Shown here piece by piece: positions 15,321-24,444 of a stretch of DNA of 34,682 bases (its first letter is position 1; each line of letters opens with the position of its first letter). The position numbers and the translations under genes are program-made. The notes beneath the pieces were generated by a model. That model did no database searches. It worked only from the letters and a program-made list of their open reading frames with translations, and was not told the DNA's origin. The stretch comes from Candidatus Melainabacteria bacterium (GTDB lineage: Bacteria; Cyanobacteriota; Vampirovibrionia; 2-02-FULL-35-15): contig JAHFBE010000023.1 in the NCBI GenBank assembly GCA_023250205.1, positions 1 to 34,682 on the forward strand, read 5' to 3'.

Positions 15321-15327
15321 TACAAGG

Positions 15328-15424
15328 TGTCATTGCGAGGGTTTTAGCCCGAAGCAATCCCGATCGATTTTCATGTAAGCTGATCGAGATTGCCACACCT
15401 CATTTCATTCGGCTCGCAATGACA
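15328..15424. repeat. Palindromic MITE-like element, copy 3
   Basis: A 97-bp element with 12-bp perfect terminal inverted repeats, TGTCATTGCGAG (15328-15339) and its complement (15413-15424), and an inner GCAATC/GATTGC pair. Its right half, GATTGCCACACCTCATTTCA, closely matches copy 1. It fills the space between the DoxX-like gene and the dnaE promoter. Confidence 0.85.
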
Positions 15425-15437
15425 AACGACAAACCAA

Positions 15438-15446
15438 TGCTAAAAT
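15438..15446 (+). promoter_or_regulatory. Extended -10 promoter candidate for dnaE
   Basis: TGCTAAAAT ends six bases before the dnaE ATG, so the expected transcription start coincides with the start codon. With no Shine-Dalgarno in the gap, a leaderless mRNA is predicted. Confidence 0.55.
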
Positions 15447-15452
15447 TCTCCC

Positions 15453-18400
15453 ATGGAAACAGCTATCAAAGATATCCCTCAGTACGTTCCATTGCATCTT
15501 CATACAGAATATAGCCTTTTAGATGGCACAAGTAAAATAAAAGATCTAATAAAAAAAGCAAAATCAAATAATATGCCTGCATTAGCAGTTACTGATCACG
15601 GTGTAATGTATGGTGCATTAGAACTTTATCGAAATGCTAAAGCTGAAGGAATAAAACCAATTATTGGTTGTGAAACTTATATAGTTAATAGTGACTACAA
15701 TGATAAATCAGTACGAAATCCTCTATTTCATTTAATTTTGCTTGCGAAAAATGATGAAGGCTATATAAATCTCTCAAAAATAGTTACTGAAAGTAATTTA
15801 AACGGATTTTATTACAAACCCCGAATTAACAAAGATTTTCTAAAGAAGCACAGCAATGGATTAATCGCTTTAACAGCATGTCTTGGCGGTGAGGTTCCAA
15901 ATACTATCCTAAAAGGGGAATATGAAAAAGCTCGTGAAACAGGGGAGATTTACAAAAGTATTTTTGGCGAAGATTTTTATTTGGAAGTACAGGACCATGG
16001 AATTGCTGAAGAACATTTAGTTAATCCTCTTATGGCAAGGCTAGCAAAAGACTTAAATCTAAAGCTCATAGCTACAAATGACAGCCATTTTACAAACAAA
16101 GAAGATGCTATTGCTCAGGATGCAATGCTTTGTTTACAAACAAATAAGCAAGTCAAAGAACATCCAAGAATGCACTTTACTGGAACTGAATATTTGAAAA
16201 ATGGATTGGAGATGTTTAATTTATTTTCTAATCAACTAAGTGAAGAACAAAAGCGAGAAGCGGTATTAATGTCTCCTATGGAAATTGCTGAAAAGGTAGA
16301 AGACTACAAAATACTTTCTGAAACCTTTATAAGGCTCCCTCAATTCCCAGTTCCTGAAGGTTCAACTAAAGAAAAATATTTATCCGAGCTTGTCTGGCAA
16401 GGAATAAAAAAGAGATATCACGAGATTACAAAAGAAACAGAAGAAAGAACAAAATATGAATTAGAAATAATATTTAAGCTAGGTTATGCTAACTATTTTT
16501 TAATAGTCTGGGATTTTATCAGATTTGCAAAAGAACATAAAATTGCTGTTGGCCCTGGAAGAGGCTCTGCAGCAGGTTCAATAGTTGCTTATGCCTTGAA
16601 TATTACTGATATTGACCCTCTTAAATACAACTTGATTTTTGAGAGATTTCTAAATCCTGAGAGGAAATCACTACCTGATATTGATACAGACTTTTGCATT
16701 GAAAGAAGAGATGAAGTACTCGAATATGTACGAAATAAGTATGGAAACAATAGAGTTGCTCAAATTATCACCTTTAACAAATTAGCTTCTAGAGCAGTAA
16801 TTAAAGATATGGCTAGGGTTTTAAATTATCCGTACAGTGAGTCAGAAAAAATAGCAAAACTGATTCCGGTAGTACGTGGTAAGCCTCGTGAATTAGCCTG
16901 GATGAAAGAAAATCACTCAGAGTTTGCAGAACAATATAAGATAAATTCGGATTTCAAAGAAATTTTTAATCTTGCAGAAAGACTTGAAGGGATCAATAAA
17001 ACATTTGGAGTACATGCTGCAGGAGTAGTTATTTCTGATAAACCATTAGACGAAATAGTACCTCTTTCAAAGAATAACGATGGCACAATTATAACTCAAT
17101 ACAGCATGGACGATCTTGCTTATTTAGGTCTATTAAAGATGGATTTTCTTGGTTTAAGAAACCTAACAATGATTAATAGAGCTATAGAAATCATTGCGGA
17201 AACAAGAAAAATAAACATTGATTTACTTTCCATTCCTCAGAATGATGAAAAAGTATTTAAGATGATTTCAGAAGGCAATCTCGCTGGAATCTTCCAATTA
17301 GAAACTTCAACCGGCATGCGACAAGTTGCCAGAGATATGAAACCTTCAACCCTAGAGGATCTCTCAGCATTAATAGCATTATTCCGTCCTGGTCCACTTG
17401 ATACAGGTATGGTTACTGAATTTATAGACAGAAAGAATGGGAAGAAAGAAATTCGATATCTTATTCCTGAACTTGAACCAATTCTTAAAGACACATATGG
17501 TTCAATTGTTTATCAAGAACAAATAATGCAAATAGCACAAAAGCTAGCAAACTTTACACTTGGTGAAGCAGATTTATTACGTAATGCAATGGGAAAGAAA
17601 AAACCAAAAGAAATGGCTAAATATAGGCTTAAATTTATTGATGGTTTTAAACAAAACAATTATGAACAAAAGTTAGCTGAAGAGCTCTATGACATGATGG
17701 TTAGCTTTGCAGAATACTGTTTTAATAAGTCACACAGTGCTGCTTATGGAATGCTTACTTACCAAACTGCTTATCTTAAAGTCAACTATCCTATTGAATA
17801 TTTAACTGCTCTTTTATCAAGCGTTCTTGATGATCAGGACAAAATCAAATACTACATGGCTGAATGCAAAAATATGGGTATTAAGCTTATGCCGCCAGAT
17901 ATAAATCTTTCCGGAGTAAATTTCACTGCTGATATTCACAATAATTCAATAAGGTTTGGTCTTGCAGCGATTAAAAATGTAGGTATTCCTGCAGTAAATG
18001 AAATAATCAGAGCTCGTTCTGAAAATGGTAATTTTAAATCACTTACTGAATTTTGCAGTCTGGTTGACTTAAGAACTGTTAACAAAAAGACTCTTGAATC
18101 TTTAATAAAATCAGGAGCTTTTGATTTATTAGAACAATCAAGAAAAGGAATGATTATCTCCCTTGAAAGAATAGTTGGACTTGCACAAAAACAAAAGGAA
18201 ATGTTGTTAAATGGACAATTAAATCTTTTTGGAACTCAAAATAATCTATTTACTATTTCAAATGGAACTACATTAGAATCATCAAATGGATCATCTAACG
18301 AAGCAGTCTTAGAATTTTCAGAAAAAGAAATGCAATTAATGGAAAAAGAATTAACGGGCTTTTATATATCTAGCCATCCTCTTGAAAATATCCCTGCAAT

Positions 18401-19007
18401 TATTCATCAAATTACAAGTTGCAATCTTTCAGAACTACCTGAAATACCAGACAATTCTGAGATTCTTATAATTGCAGTTGTAAATGAAGTGAATAAAAAA
18501 CTCACAAAAACCAATAAAATCATTGGGATTCTTCAGCTTGAGGACTTCCTTGGAAAAGTAGAGGCCGTAGCATTTTCAGACCAATTAACAGAATTTGGAG
18601 AATTTCTGATTCCAGAAGCTACATTAATTATTCTTGGTAGAGTACAGCAAAGAAGTGAGGGAAATATAAGTCTGCAAATTAAAGCAGTTCATAATTTGGA
18701 TGATATAAAGATTCTTTCTATTCAGCTACCAGAAGAAATTACATCAAACCAAGATACCTATACTACAATCCACAGCATTAGAAGTGTTTTACAAAAACAA
18801 AAACAAAACCCATTTTATCCAGTAATCATACAAACAAAAGATAAAGCAAAAAGAACATATATACTAGATCGAAAATATTGGTCAGAACCCGACGATAACC
18901 TAATTAAGAATTTATCTAACTTATCATCAAATATTAGTGTAGAGATTACTTCTCCATTTAAACAAACTCAAACAAACACATTTCGTGAAAAAAGCGTGTC
19001 TAAGTAG
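15453..19007 (+). CDS. dnaE: DNA polymerase III alpha subunit
   Basis: The replicative C-family polymerase. The 1184-residue product has the N-terminal PHP domain (VPLHLHTEYSLLDG, AVTDHGVMYG, TACLGGEVP), the palm with GPGRGSAAGS (residues 367-376) and the catalytic pair D409 and D411 in PDIDTDF, then FNKSHSAAYG, a tandem HhH region (FGLAAIKNVG) and a C-terminal OB domain (IIGILQLEDFLGKVEAVAFS). This is the DnaE1 length and order, without the exonuclease insert of PolC. It is monocistronic by appearance: a promoter motif lies directly before it, and 150 bases separate it from the next gene. Confidence 0.97.
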   Translation: METAIKDIPQYVPLHLHTEYSLLDGTSKIKDLIKKAKSNNMPALAVTDHGVMYGALELYRNAKAEGIKPIIGCETYIVNSDYNDKSVRNPLFHLILLAKNDEGYINLSKIVTESNLNGFYYKPRINKDFLKKHSNGLIALTACLGGEVPNTILKGEYEKARETGEIYKSIFGEDFYLEVQDHGIAEEHLVNPLMARLAKDLNLKLIATNDSHFTNKEDAIAQDAMLCLQTNKQVKEHPRMHFTGTEYLKNGLEMFNLFSNQLSEEQKREAVLMSPMEIAEKVEDYKILSETFIRLPQFPVPEGSTKEKYLSELVWQGIKKRYHEITKETEERTKYELEIIFKLGYANYFLIVWDFIRFAKEHKIAVGPGRGSAAGSIVAYALNITDIDPLKYNLIFERFLNPERKSLPDIDTDFCIERRDEVLEYVRNKYGNNRVAQIITFNKLASRAVIKDMARVLNYPYSESEKIAKLIPVVRGKPRELAWMKENHSEFAEQYKINSDFKEIFNLAERLEGINKTFGVHAAGVVISDKPLDEIVPLSKNNDGTIITQYSMDDLAYLGLLKMDFLGLRNLTMINRAIEIIAETRKINIDLLSIPQNDEKVFKMISEGNLAGIFQLETSTGMRQVARDMKPSTLEDLSALIALFRPGPLDTGMVTEFIDRKNGKKEIRYLIPELEPILKDTYGSIVYQEQIMQIAQKLANFTLGEADLLRNAMGKKKPKEMAKYRLKFIDGFKQNNYEQKLAEELYDMMVSFAEYCFNKSHSAAYGMLTYQTAYLKVNYPIEYLTALLSSVLDDQDKIKYYMAECKNMGIKLMPPDINLSGVNFTADIHNNSIRFGLAAIKNVGIPAVNEIIRARSENGNFKSLTEFCSLVDLRTVNKKTLESLIKSGAFDLLEQSRKGMIISLERIVGLAQKQKEMLLNGQLNLFGTQNNLFTISNGTTLESSNGSSNEAVLEFSEKEMQLMEKELTGFYISSHPLENIPAIIHQITSCNLSELPEIPDNSEILIIAVVNEVNKKLTKTNKIIGILQLEDFLGKVEAVAFSDQLTEFGEFLIPEATLIILGRVQQRSEGNISLQIKAVHNLDDIKILSIQLPEEITSNQDTYTTIHSIRSVLQKQKQNPFYPVIIQTKDKAKRTYILDRKYWSEPDDNLIKNLSNLSSNISVEITSPFKQTQTNTFREKSVSK

Positions 19008-19119
19008 AAGTAACTGTCAATAGCATTGTTTCGCTTTTCTTAAGGTCTAGTAAAAGAATAATTCCTGTAATTTAAGGGAATATAACAAGAAATCAGCTTC
19101 TTAATTAGTTCTTTATGTT

Positions 19120-19148
19120 TTGATGTTTTTGTAGATTTAAAGTAAGAT
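19120..19148 (+). promoter_or_regulatory. Sigma-70-type promoter candidate for the BFN gene
   Basis: TTGATG (19120-19125) and TAAGAT (19143-19148) are separated by 17 bases, giving a start near 19155, about 15 bases before the ATG. Confidence 0.45.
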
Positions 19149-19169
19149 AATTCTATAAAGGTGATTGAA

Positions 19170-19667
19170 ATGATTGAGATGTTTGTAACCGGAATCGCAT
19201 TGGATGTGAGAAACAATCACCCTCTTGTCATTTTAAATGACTCATCTAAAAAGCGTGCGTTACCAATATGGATTGGGCATGCAGAAGCACAGGCAATAGC
19301 AAGAGCCCTTGAAGGATTTAAGGCCGAAAGACCACTTACACATGACTTATTAATCAATATTATTCAAATTACCGGATTTAAAGTTCATCATATTGAAATA
19401 AATGATTTAAATGAAAATACTTATTTTTCAACAATTGTTCTTGAAAACCCCACAGGAGAACTTGTTCCTATAGATGCACGACCAAGCGATGCAATTGCTG
19501 TTTCTCTTAGAGTAGAATGTCAAATTTTAATTTCTGAAAAGGTTTTTGATGATGGTACCATTCCCACTGAACTTGAAGAGTCTGAGGATGAAGAAACAGA
19601 AGCATTTAAAGACTTTTTACAAAATGTAAAAGCTTCTGACTTTAAACTGGGTGGATCAGATAGTTAA
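19170..19667 (+). CDS. Bifunctional nuclease family protein (DUF151)
   Basis: The 165-residue product belongs to the BFN domain family, which in plants and Thermotoga has RNase and DNase activity. Signatures: MIEMFVTGIALDV at the start, PLVILND, KRALPIWIGHAEAQAIARAL, RPLTHDLL and DARPSDAIAVSLR. The C-terminal part is acidic. I choose the ATG at 19170 because the family starts with this MIEM motif and AAGGTGAT precedes it; in-frame GTG at 19161 and ATG at 19179 are alternatives. It converges on the split hypothetical gene 13 bases away. Confidence 0.9.
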   Translation: MIEMFVTGIALDVRNNHPLVILNDSSKKRALPIWIGHAEAQAIARALEGFKAERPLTHDLLINIIQITGFKVHHIEINDLNENTYFSTIVLENPTGELVPIDARPSDAIAVSLRVECQILISEKVFDDGTIPTELEESEDEETEAFKDFLQNVKASDFKLGGSDS

Positions 19668-19680
19668 ACTTATATTCAAA

Positions 19681-20439
19681 CTATTTTCCTAAAGCATGTA
19701 ATGCTCTTATTTTGGTAAGTTGATTAACTGCCATGTTAATCCCCCACACGGCAAGTGAATGAAGAGCAAATCCTTTATATAAAGCTTTTGCATGTTCATT
19801 CTCAGCTTCCTTTTGTAAATCCGGGTTGAGTGCCGTATTTTTAAGAACATGGTGAATCTTAGCTGGTTCTGGAAAACGTTTTGCTAGTCTTTCCAAAAAG
19901 TTATCATTCTCCTTTACAGGTTCCAGATATTCTTTTTCTACAAGCATCCCTCTTTCAATATTATATTTTTCAGCCAACTTTTTATCAGCATTTAATGCAA
20001 ACAATCCATTTGTAACTCTGTGGCCAAGCCACCATGACGGAACAAGTGTTACTGCTTTAAATATTCTTTCTGATAATTCATACCAACCTTGCGTAGTTGT
20101 TAAAAGTCCACACCATTTTGGAAATGCCGTCATTGAAAATAAAAGTTCTAATTTAGGATAAACTCCATGAGTCATATCAAAGTTTTGTCTCAGGTGAGTT
20201 AAGAATTTACTGTTTTTAGCTTTTTCTTCATTATCAATGTTATGAAAAAGAATCAGGTTTGTAATTGGAGAAACAAATATAGAACCTACGCCACAAATTT
20301 TTTGAAACAAATTCAGATCACCTGATTCACCTAAACTTTCACTTTCTGAATCACTTACATAACCTTTTGTACCAGTAAATCTATCTTCCTGCAAAACATA
20401 CTTTCTAACTGTACGAATTAATAACCCAAGTCCCCCCAC
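19681..20439 (-). CDS. Hypothetical protein, downstream half of a probable split gene
   Basis: A 252-residue frame beginning at a GTG inside a G-run and containing hydrophobic stretches such as ICGVGSIFVSPITNLILFH, FKAVTLVPSWWLG and KGFALHSLAVWGINMAV. It overlaps the upstream ORF by 22 bases in the -1 frame. The overlap contains six consecutive G (20432-20437, minus strand), the usual place for a homopolymer frameshift. AAGG lies six bases before the GTG, so independent, coupled translation is also possible. No family is recognised; the hydrophobic pattern suggests membrane association. Confidence 0.55.
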   Translation of the reverse strand: MGGLGLLIRTVRKYVLQEDRFTGTKGYVSDSESESLGESGDLNLFQKICGVGSIFVSPITNLILFHNIDNEEKAKNSKFLTHLRQNFDMTHGVYPKLELLFSMTAFPKWCGLLTTTQGWYELSERIFKAVTLVPSWWLGHRVTNGLFALNADKKLAEKYNIERGMLVEKEYLEPVKENDNFLERLAKRFPEPAKIHHVLKNTALNPDLQKEAENEHAKALYKGFALHSLAVWGINMAVNQLTKIRALHALGK

Positions 20440-21050
20440 CAGCCGCCTTCAATGAAACTTTCACCTATAATAGTAGCTTTTTTAAGTTTGTATATTTGCT
20501 TCCTTTCTTCGTCAGAAATATTAACTCTTTTAGCAAACGCTTCAATTTCTAGTGCTTCACTTTCATTCTTTTCAACTTGTTTTGTATTATCAATTCTTCT
20601 CATAAGAGAAGCAATAAACCTTTTATCCTCAGGCTCTTCCTCACTAATCCTTTTAATCCCTCTTAAAACCCCTTCATTACTTCTCAACTCTTCCGTAGTT
20701 AACTTTAAATAGTTAATTGTATCTTTCTGTAAGTGTTTAGGTAACATGGTTTTGCCAAGGGTTTTACCTATGACTGCCGTAATAACTGGGGAAAGAACAA
20801 TTGTTATAGTACCGCCAAAACCCTCTATTGCAGACTCAACTGCTTTTTTCCATCCTCTAAATAAGTCTGATATCAATATAGGTAAATCCCAGGCAGTAAT
20901 ATCAAGCATTGTTCTGTATGTTGATTCCCTTGAACAAACAATACTTGCAAAATCTCTACACTTATCCCAGGTAGTACTTTTTGGGATGGTAGAAATATAG
21001 TTATTGTTTATTGCAATAAATACAAACATAAAAATCACGAACAAATCCAA
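20418..21050 (-). CDS. Hypothetical protein, upstream half of a probable split gene
   Basis: A 210-residue frame starting at TTG (an ATG at residue 8 is an alternative; neither has a clear ribosome site). It opens with a hydrophobic stretch (LFVIFMFVFIAI), has a Gly-rich amphipathic segment AIEGFGGTITIVLSPVITAV around residues 73-92, and a charged helical region with EEEPEDKRFIASLMRRIDN. It ends GGWWGDLGY right after the six-G run. One base shift there continues it into the next ORF, giving a protein of about 450 residues. Function unknown. Confidence 0.55.
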   Translation of the reverse strand: MDLFVIFMFVFIAINNNYISTIPKSTTWDKCRDFASIVCSRESTYRTMLDITAWDLPILISDLFRGWKKAVESAIEGFGGTITIVLSPVITAVIGKTLGKTMLPKHLQKDTINYLKLTTEELRSNEGVLRGIKRISEEEPEDKRFIASLMRRIDNTKQVEKNESEALEIEAFAKRVNISDEERKQIYKLKKATIIGESFIEGGWWGDLGY

Positions 21051-21340
21051 GACACAAGTAAATAGACCATTTAAAGAAAACTTAGAAAAGATTTCTTACT
21101 TAATTTATTTAAATGTTTTTTGAAATATTTTTGTTTTATAGTCCCCAACAAGATTTAACCAGTCAGGTATTAAGCATTATATTAACTACACAGATACCGA
21201 AAATTAAATGATTATAAAAATGAGAATTAATCTCTCAAATCAAGCTTTAAAACTTCAAAATATTACAGGTTAAGAAATCAACTGAGCTTGTAAGGCAATT
21301 TTGTACACTGAAGGATGAATCTGCCTACGGCAGAGAACTT
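21051..21340. other. Gene-free AT-rich spacer
   Basis: The 290 bases between the start of the split gene and the end of the response-regulator gene hold no supportable ORF. Apart from the small hairpin at 21320-21334 I see only AT-rich sequence; a promoter for the split gene is expected here, but no clear match stands out. Confidence 0.4.
21320..21334 (-). terminator. Short hairpin after the response-regulator gene
   Basis: TCTGCC and GGCAGA pair around a 3-base loop just beyond the stop codon on the minus strand. Six pairs and a loose T-rich tail make it a weak terminator candidate. Confidence 0.3.
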
Positions 21341-22678
21341 TTACAACAATACTCCAGATCTAATCCTACTTCTTAACAGATATCTTATTTCAGAGAATAA
21401 AACCTGTAGCTCGTATGGCTTTGGAAGATATAAATCAGCACCTGATTCAAGAGACTTATTATGATCAGAATTTTTTGTTGTCATAATTATCCAGGTGCCA
21501 GCAAGTTCAGGAACTTGCTTTATTTTTCTTGTTAATTCCCAGCCATCAAATCCATCAGAAATAACATCAACCTCTAGAAGAATTAATTCCGGTTGCCAGC
21601 TATTAATAATATTCCAGGCTTCATGCGTACCATGAGCAACATCTACAAAATACCCTTCCATCTCAAGAGTATCTTTTAACAACAAAGACATCGAAGCATC
21701 AGGTTCTATCACTAAAATTTTAATTCTTTTTTCTTTGCTGGATCCGTCATCTGCAGACAACCTTAGCCTATCACTCACCCAATCAGAACCTTTTTTACTT
21801 TTTGCAAGATATCTCATATCTCTAGCAACCTGAAGGACCTCAACAGAACTTGAAAAGGTTCTACGACCCTTTGCTGTAACTCCAATACTTATAGAAACTA
21901 AAGGGACCCTTCTTCTAATCCCTTTTGATCCTATTCCAATAACATAGCTTCGCTGTGCATCTTCCTTTGTATAAAATCTTGGGGCTATATAATCAAATCT
22001 TCTACAAATTTCTTCAGCCGTCGCTTCTGCACGATCATTTCTTGTAACAAGAAGAAAATCATCACTACCTCTGTGTGCCAAGAAATCATCCTGAGTTAGA
22101 ACAGATTTCAAAACTGCTGCAAGAGCTTTTATCATTTGATCCCCACGACTTTCACCATAAGTTTCGTTATATACTCTTAAATTATCTAAATCAATTGATA
22201 AGACTGCCCAATCATTAACTTCTTTTAATGTATGCTCCAGAACATTATTTGCAATCATTGAATCAGGTAAACCAGTCAACAAGCTTATATGAGTTTCCTG
22301 CCTTCGCCTTATATGAGCCATTACACGAAATGCAATCTCTTTACCTGATATTGGATATGAAATAACATCATCAGCTCCTGAGCGCAATACTTCAATTCTT
22401 TCATCCGATTTACTCTCATCAATAAGAAAAACTATAATTGGACGAGGTGATATCTCACTTGCTTTTACAGACTGACAGAAATTTAAACCATGATCCCCTG
22501 TCATATCACTATGAACTAGAAATAAATCTGGCTTAAGAGTCTTTAATTGATTTTCTGCCATAGAAATATCACTTACAAATTCAACCCTGAAACCAGCCTG
22601 TTCAAGTGCTTCAGCAAGATACTTATATTCATCACTCATAACTAAAAGAACTTTAGGTATTGGTTGTATATTACTCAT
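21341..22678 (-). CDS. REC-GGDEF-REC response regulator with degenerate sites
   Basis: The 445-residue cytosolic protein has a receiver (residues ~8-125), a GGDEF-type domain (~130-270) and a second receiver (~319-440). In receiver 1 the phospho-acceptor Asp is His56 (FLVHSDMTGDHG), the acidic pair is absent and the conserved Lys is Tyr108. In receiver 2 the acceptor is Glu369 (LILLEVDVISDGFDG), one of the acidic pair is Pro326, but Thr400 and Lys420 remain. The GGDEF motif reads GSDDF (204-208), although LTGLPD and SIDLDNLRVYNETYG are kept. So neither receiver should accept phosphate in the usual way, and diguanylate cyclase activity is doubtful. The ATG overlaps the kinase stop by four bases (ATGA), so the pair is translationally coupled. 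Domain calls are firm; loss of activity is inference. Confidence 0.85.
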   Translation of the reverse strand: MSNIQPIPKVLLVMSDEYKYLAEALEQAGFRVEFVSDISMAENQLKTLKPDLFLVHSDMTGDHGLNFCQSVKASEISPRPIIVFLIDESKSDERIEVLRSGADDVISYPISGKEIAFRVMAHIRRRQETHISLLTGLPDSMIANNVLEHTLKEVNDWAVLSIDLDNLRVYNETYGESRGDQMIKALAAVLKSVLTQDDFLAHRGSDDFLLVTRNDRAEATAEEICRRFDYIAPRFYTKEDAQRSYVIGIGSKGIRRRVPLVSISIGVTAKGRRTFSSSVEVLQVARDMRYLAKSKKGSDWVSDRLRLSADDGSSKEKRIKILVIEPDASMSLLLKDTLEMEGYFVDVAHGTHEAWNIINSWQPELILLEVDVISDGFDGWELTRKIKQVPELAGTWIIMTTKNSDHNKSLESGADLYLPKPYELQVLFSEIRYLLRSRIRSGVLL

Positions 22679-23808
22679 CCGTTAGTTTTTCCTTTAGTAT
22701 TTGCACTTGATTCATCAATAACAGAGACTGGGATAGCCATATCAGGTATAACTGCTGGCAATAATACAGTAAACATTGTTTGTCCTGGTTTACTACTTAC
22801 CGATATTTGTCCTTTTAAAGCAAGAACCAGAGACTTTGTAATAAATAATCCAAGCCCAGTTCCCTGTGTTTGTCTTGTCATTGGATTATCCAACCTGCCA
22901 AACTTTGTAAATATTTTTTGTAGATCCGCTTCACCAATCCCAATTCCCTGATCAGATACTTCAATTTTTAATTTGTCTTTTATATTTTTTTCAGTACCTA
23001 AAGCACTAGCAGTTATAGTTACAACTGATCCATTTGGAGAATATTTAATTGCATTATCAATAAGGTTAGTAAGAATTTGTTCTAACCGATCCGCATCAGC
23101 CCAGACATTTGGTAAATTATTTTCTATATTGATTACCAGTTTATGCTTAGCTGACTTAGAGATTAATGATTCACAAACCTTATTAATATATTTTTTTAAA
23201 TCAAGAGATCTAACGGTTAGCTGAAAATTCTGAGATTCAAGCCTTGATACAGCAAGTAAATCTTCTACTAATCTTATTAATCTATCTGCTTGCTCTTTAA
23301 TTATAGTTATATATTTTTTCTTATTCTCATCAGACAATTTATCTCCAGACTTAAGTATTGTTTCTGTAAAACCTTTAATGCTAGTTAAGGGCGTCCTGAG
23401 TTCATGGCTGACTGTACTTACAAACTCTACTTGAGCACGCTCTACATTTAAAGTCATTGGATTTTCAGTATGAAAAATTGTCAGATAGCCGCCAAAGGAA
23501 TTCTCTTTATCTGATTTTTTTATTTCAATTTGTCTAGCCTTTAAAGTTATTTTTTTTCCATCTCTTTGAAATAATATTGCGGCTTGTGGTTTTACTTTTC
23601 CTTCCTGACCAACTCTGGAAGTAAGACTCTCTGGCAACGAATATATTTTTAAAGATTCCTGACCAATAAGTTCCTTTGCACTCCAGCCAGTAATCTTTTC
23701 AACCACTTCATTTACGTAGACAATCTTGCCAAACTCATCACAACTCACATAACCATCAGGAGAGCAAGCAATGATCGCTTTTAGTAATTCTTCAGATGTA
23801 TGACTCAT
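22675..23808 (-). CDS. PAS-domain sensor histidine kinase (soluble)
   Basis: The 377-residue protein has an N-terminal PAS domain (~5-115, with SPDGYVSCDEFGKIVYVNE), a HisKA domain with phospho-acceptor His135 in STVSHELRTPLTSIKG, and a HATPase domain with N box NLIDNAIKYS (N252), G1 DQGIGIG and G2 GTGLGLF. No transmembrane helix is visible, so it senses a cytosolic cue. GGGGAA stands six bases before the ATG. All residues for autophosphorylation are present, in contrast to the degenerate response regulator encoded next to it. A short tail of about 25 residues after the ATPase domain is unassigned. Confidence 0.93.
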   Translation of the reverse strand: MSHTSEELLKAIIACSPDGYVSCDEFGKIVYVNEVVEKITGWSAKELIGQESLKIYSLPESLTSRVGQEGKVKPQAAILFQRDGKKITLKARQIEIKKSDKENSFGGYLTIFHTENPMTLNVERAQVEFVSTVSHELRTPLTSIKGFTETILKSGDKLSDENKKKYITIIKEQADRLIRLVEDLLAVSRLESQNFQLTVRSLDLKKYINKVCESLISKSAKHKLVINIENNLPNVWADADRLEQILTNLIDNAIKYSPNGSVVTITASALGTEKNIKDKLKIEVSDQGIGIGEADLQKIFTKFGRLDNPMTRQTQGTGLGLFITKSLVLALKGQISVSSKPGQTMFTVLLPAVIPDMAIPVSVIDESSANTKGKTNG

Positions 23809-23967
23809 TAAATTCCCCAGGTACTAGTATTATTACCCAGTAAAACAGGTTACTAGTTAATCTTAGAACTAATAGTTAAAACTACCAATAAATATGAGGA
23901 TTTTTTAATATTTAATAGTATTTAATTATCTTCAGTAGAGATATGCCACAACTTTCACCTACATCAT

Positions 23968-23997
23968 TTGAAAAAAATCAGTAAAGCATTGTAATAT
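23968..23997 (+). promoter_or_regulatory. Promoter candidate for rpsL-rpsG
   Basis: TTGAAA (23968-23973) and TAATAT (23992-23997) are 18 bases apart, with a predicted start near 24004 and a ~19-base leader containing AAGGA before the ATG. Confidence 0.5.
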
Positions 23998-24022
23998 TTT
24001 AAAGTCACAAAAGAAGGAAATT

Positions 24023-24418
24023 ATGCCTACATTTAATCAATTAATTAGAAAATCAAGAAAACGAATTAAGTTAAAAACTAAATCTCCAGCACTTCAACAG
24101 TGCCCTCAAAAAAGAGGAGTTTGTACTCAAGTTAAAACTACAACTCCAAAGAAACCAAATTCAGCACTAAGAAAAATTGCTAGAATAAAACTAACTAATG
24201 GTACTGAAGTAACTGCATACATACCTGGAGTTGGTCACAATCTTCAGGAACACTCTGTAGTTTTAATTCGTGGTGGAAGAGTAAAAGATTTACCCGGGGT
24301 TAGATATCACATAATCAGAGGAACTCTTGATACCCAAGGAGTTAAAGATAGAAAACAAGGTCGTTCTAAATATGGAGCAAAAAGAGAAAGCGCTGCCAAA
24401 CCAGGAGCAGCAAAATAA
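24023..24418 (+). CDS. rpsL: 30S ribosomal protein S12
   Basis: S12 sits at the decoding centre. The 131-residue product has [34 protein letters not shown] with the Lys that is the usual site of streptomycin-resistance changes kept as Lys, and [16 protein letters not shown]. It is slightly longer than the standard ~124 residues because of a Lys/Ala-rich tail. Shine-Dalgarno AAGGA is five bases before the ATG. It heads the str operon and is followed by rpsG after 26 bases. Confidence 0.97.
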   Translation: MPTFNQLIRKSRKRIKLKTKSPALQQCPQKRGVCTQVKTTTPKKPNSALRKIARIKLTNGTEVTAYIPGVGHNLQEHSVVLIRGGRVKDLPGVRYHIIRGTLDTQGVKDRKQGRSKYGAKRESAAKPGAAK

Positions 24419-24444
24419 CTTATTAAGAGTAAGAAGGGAATAAT

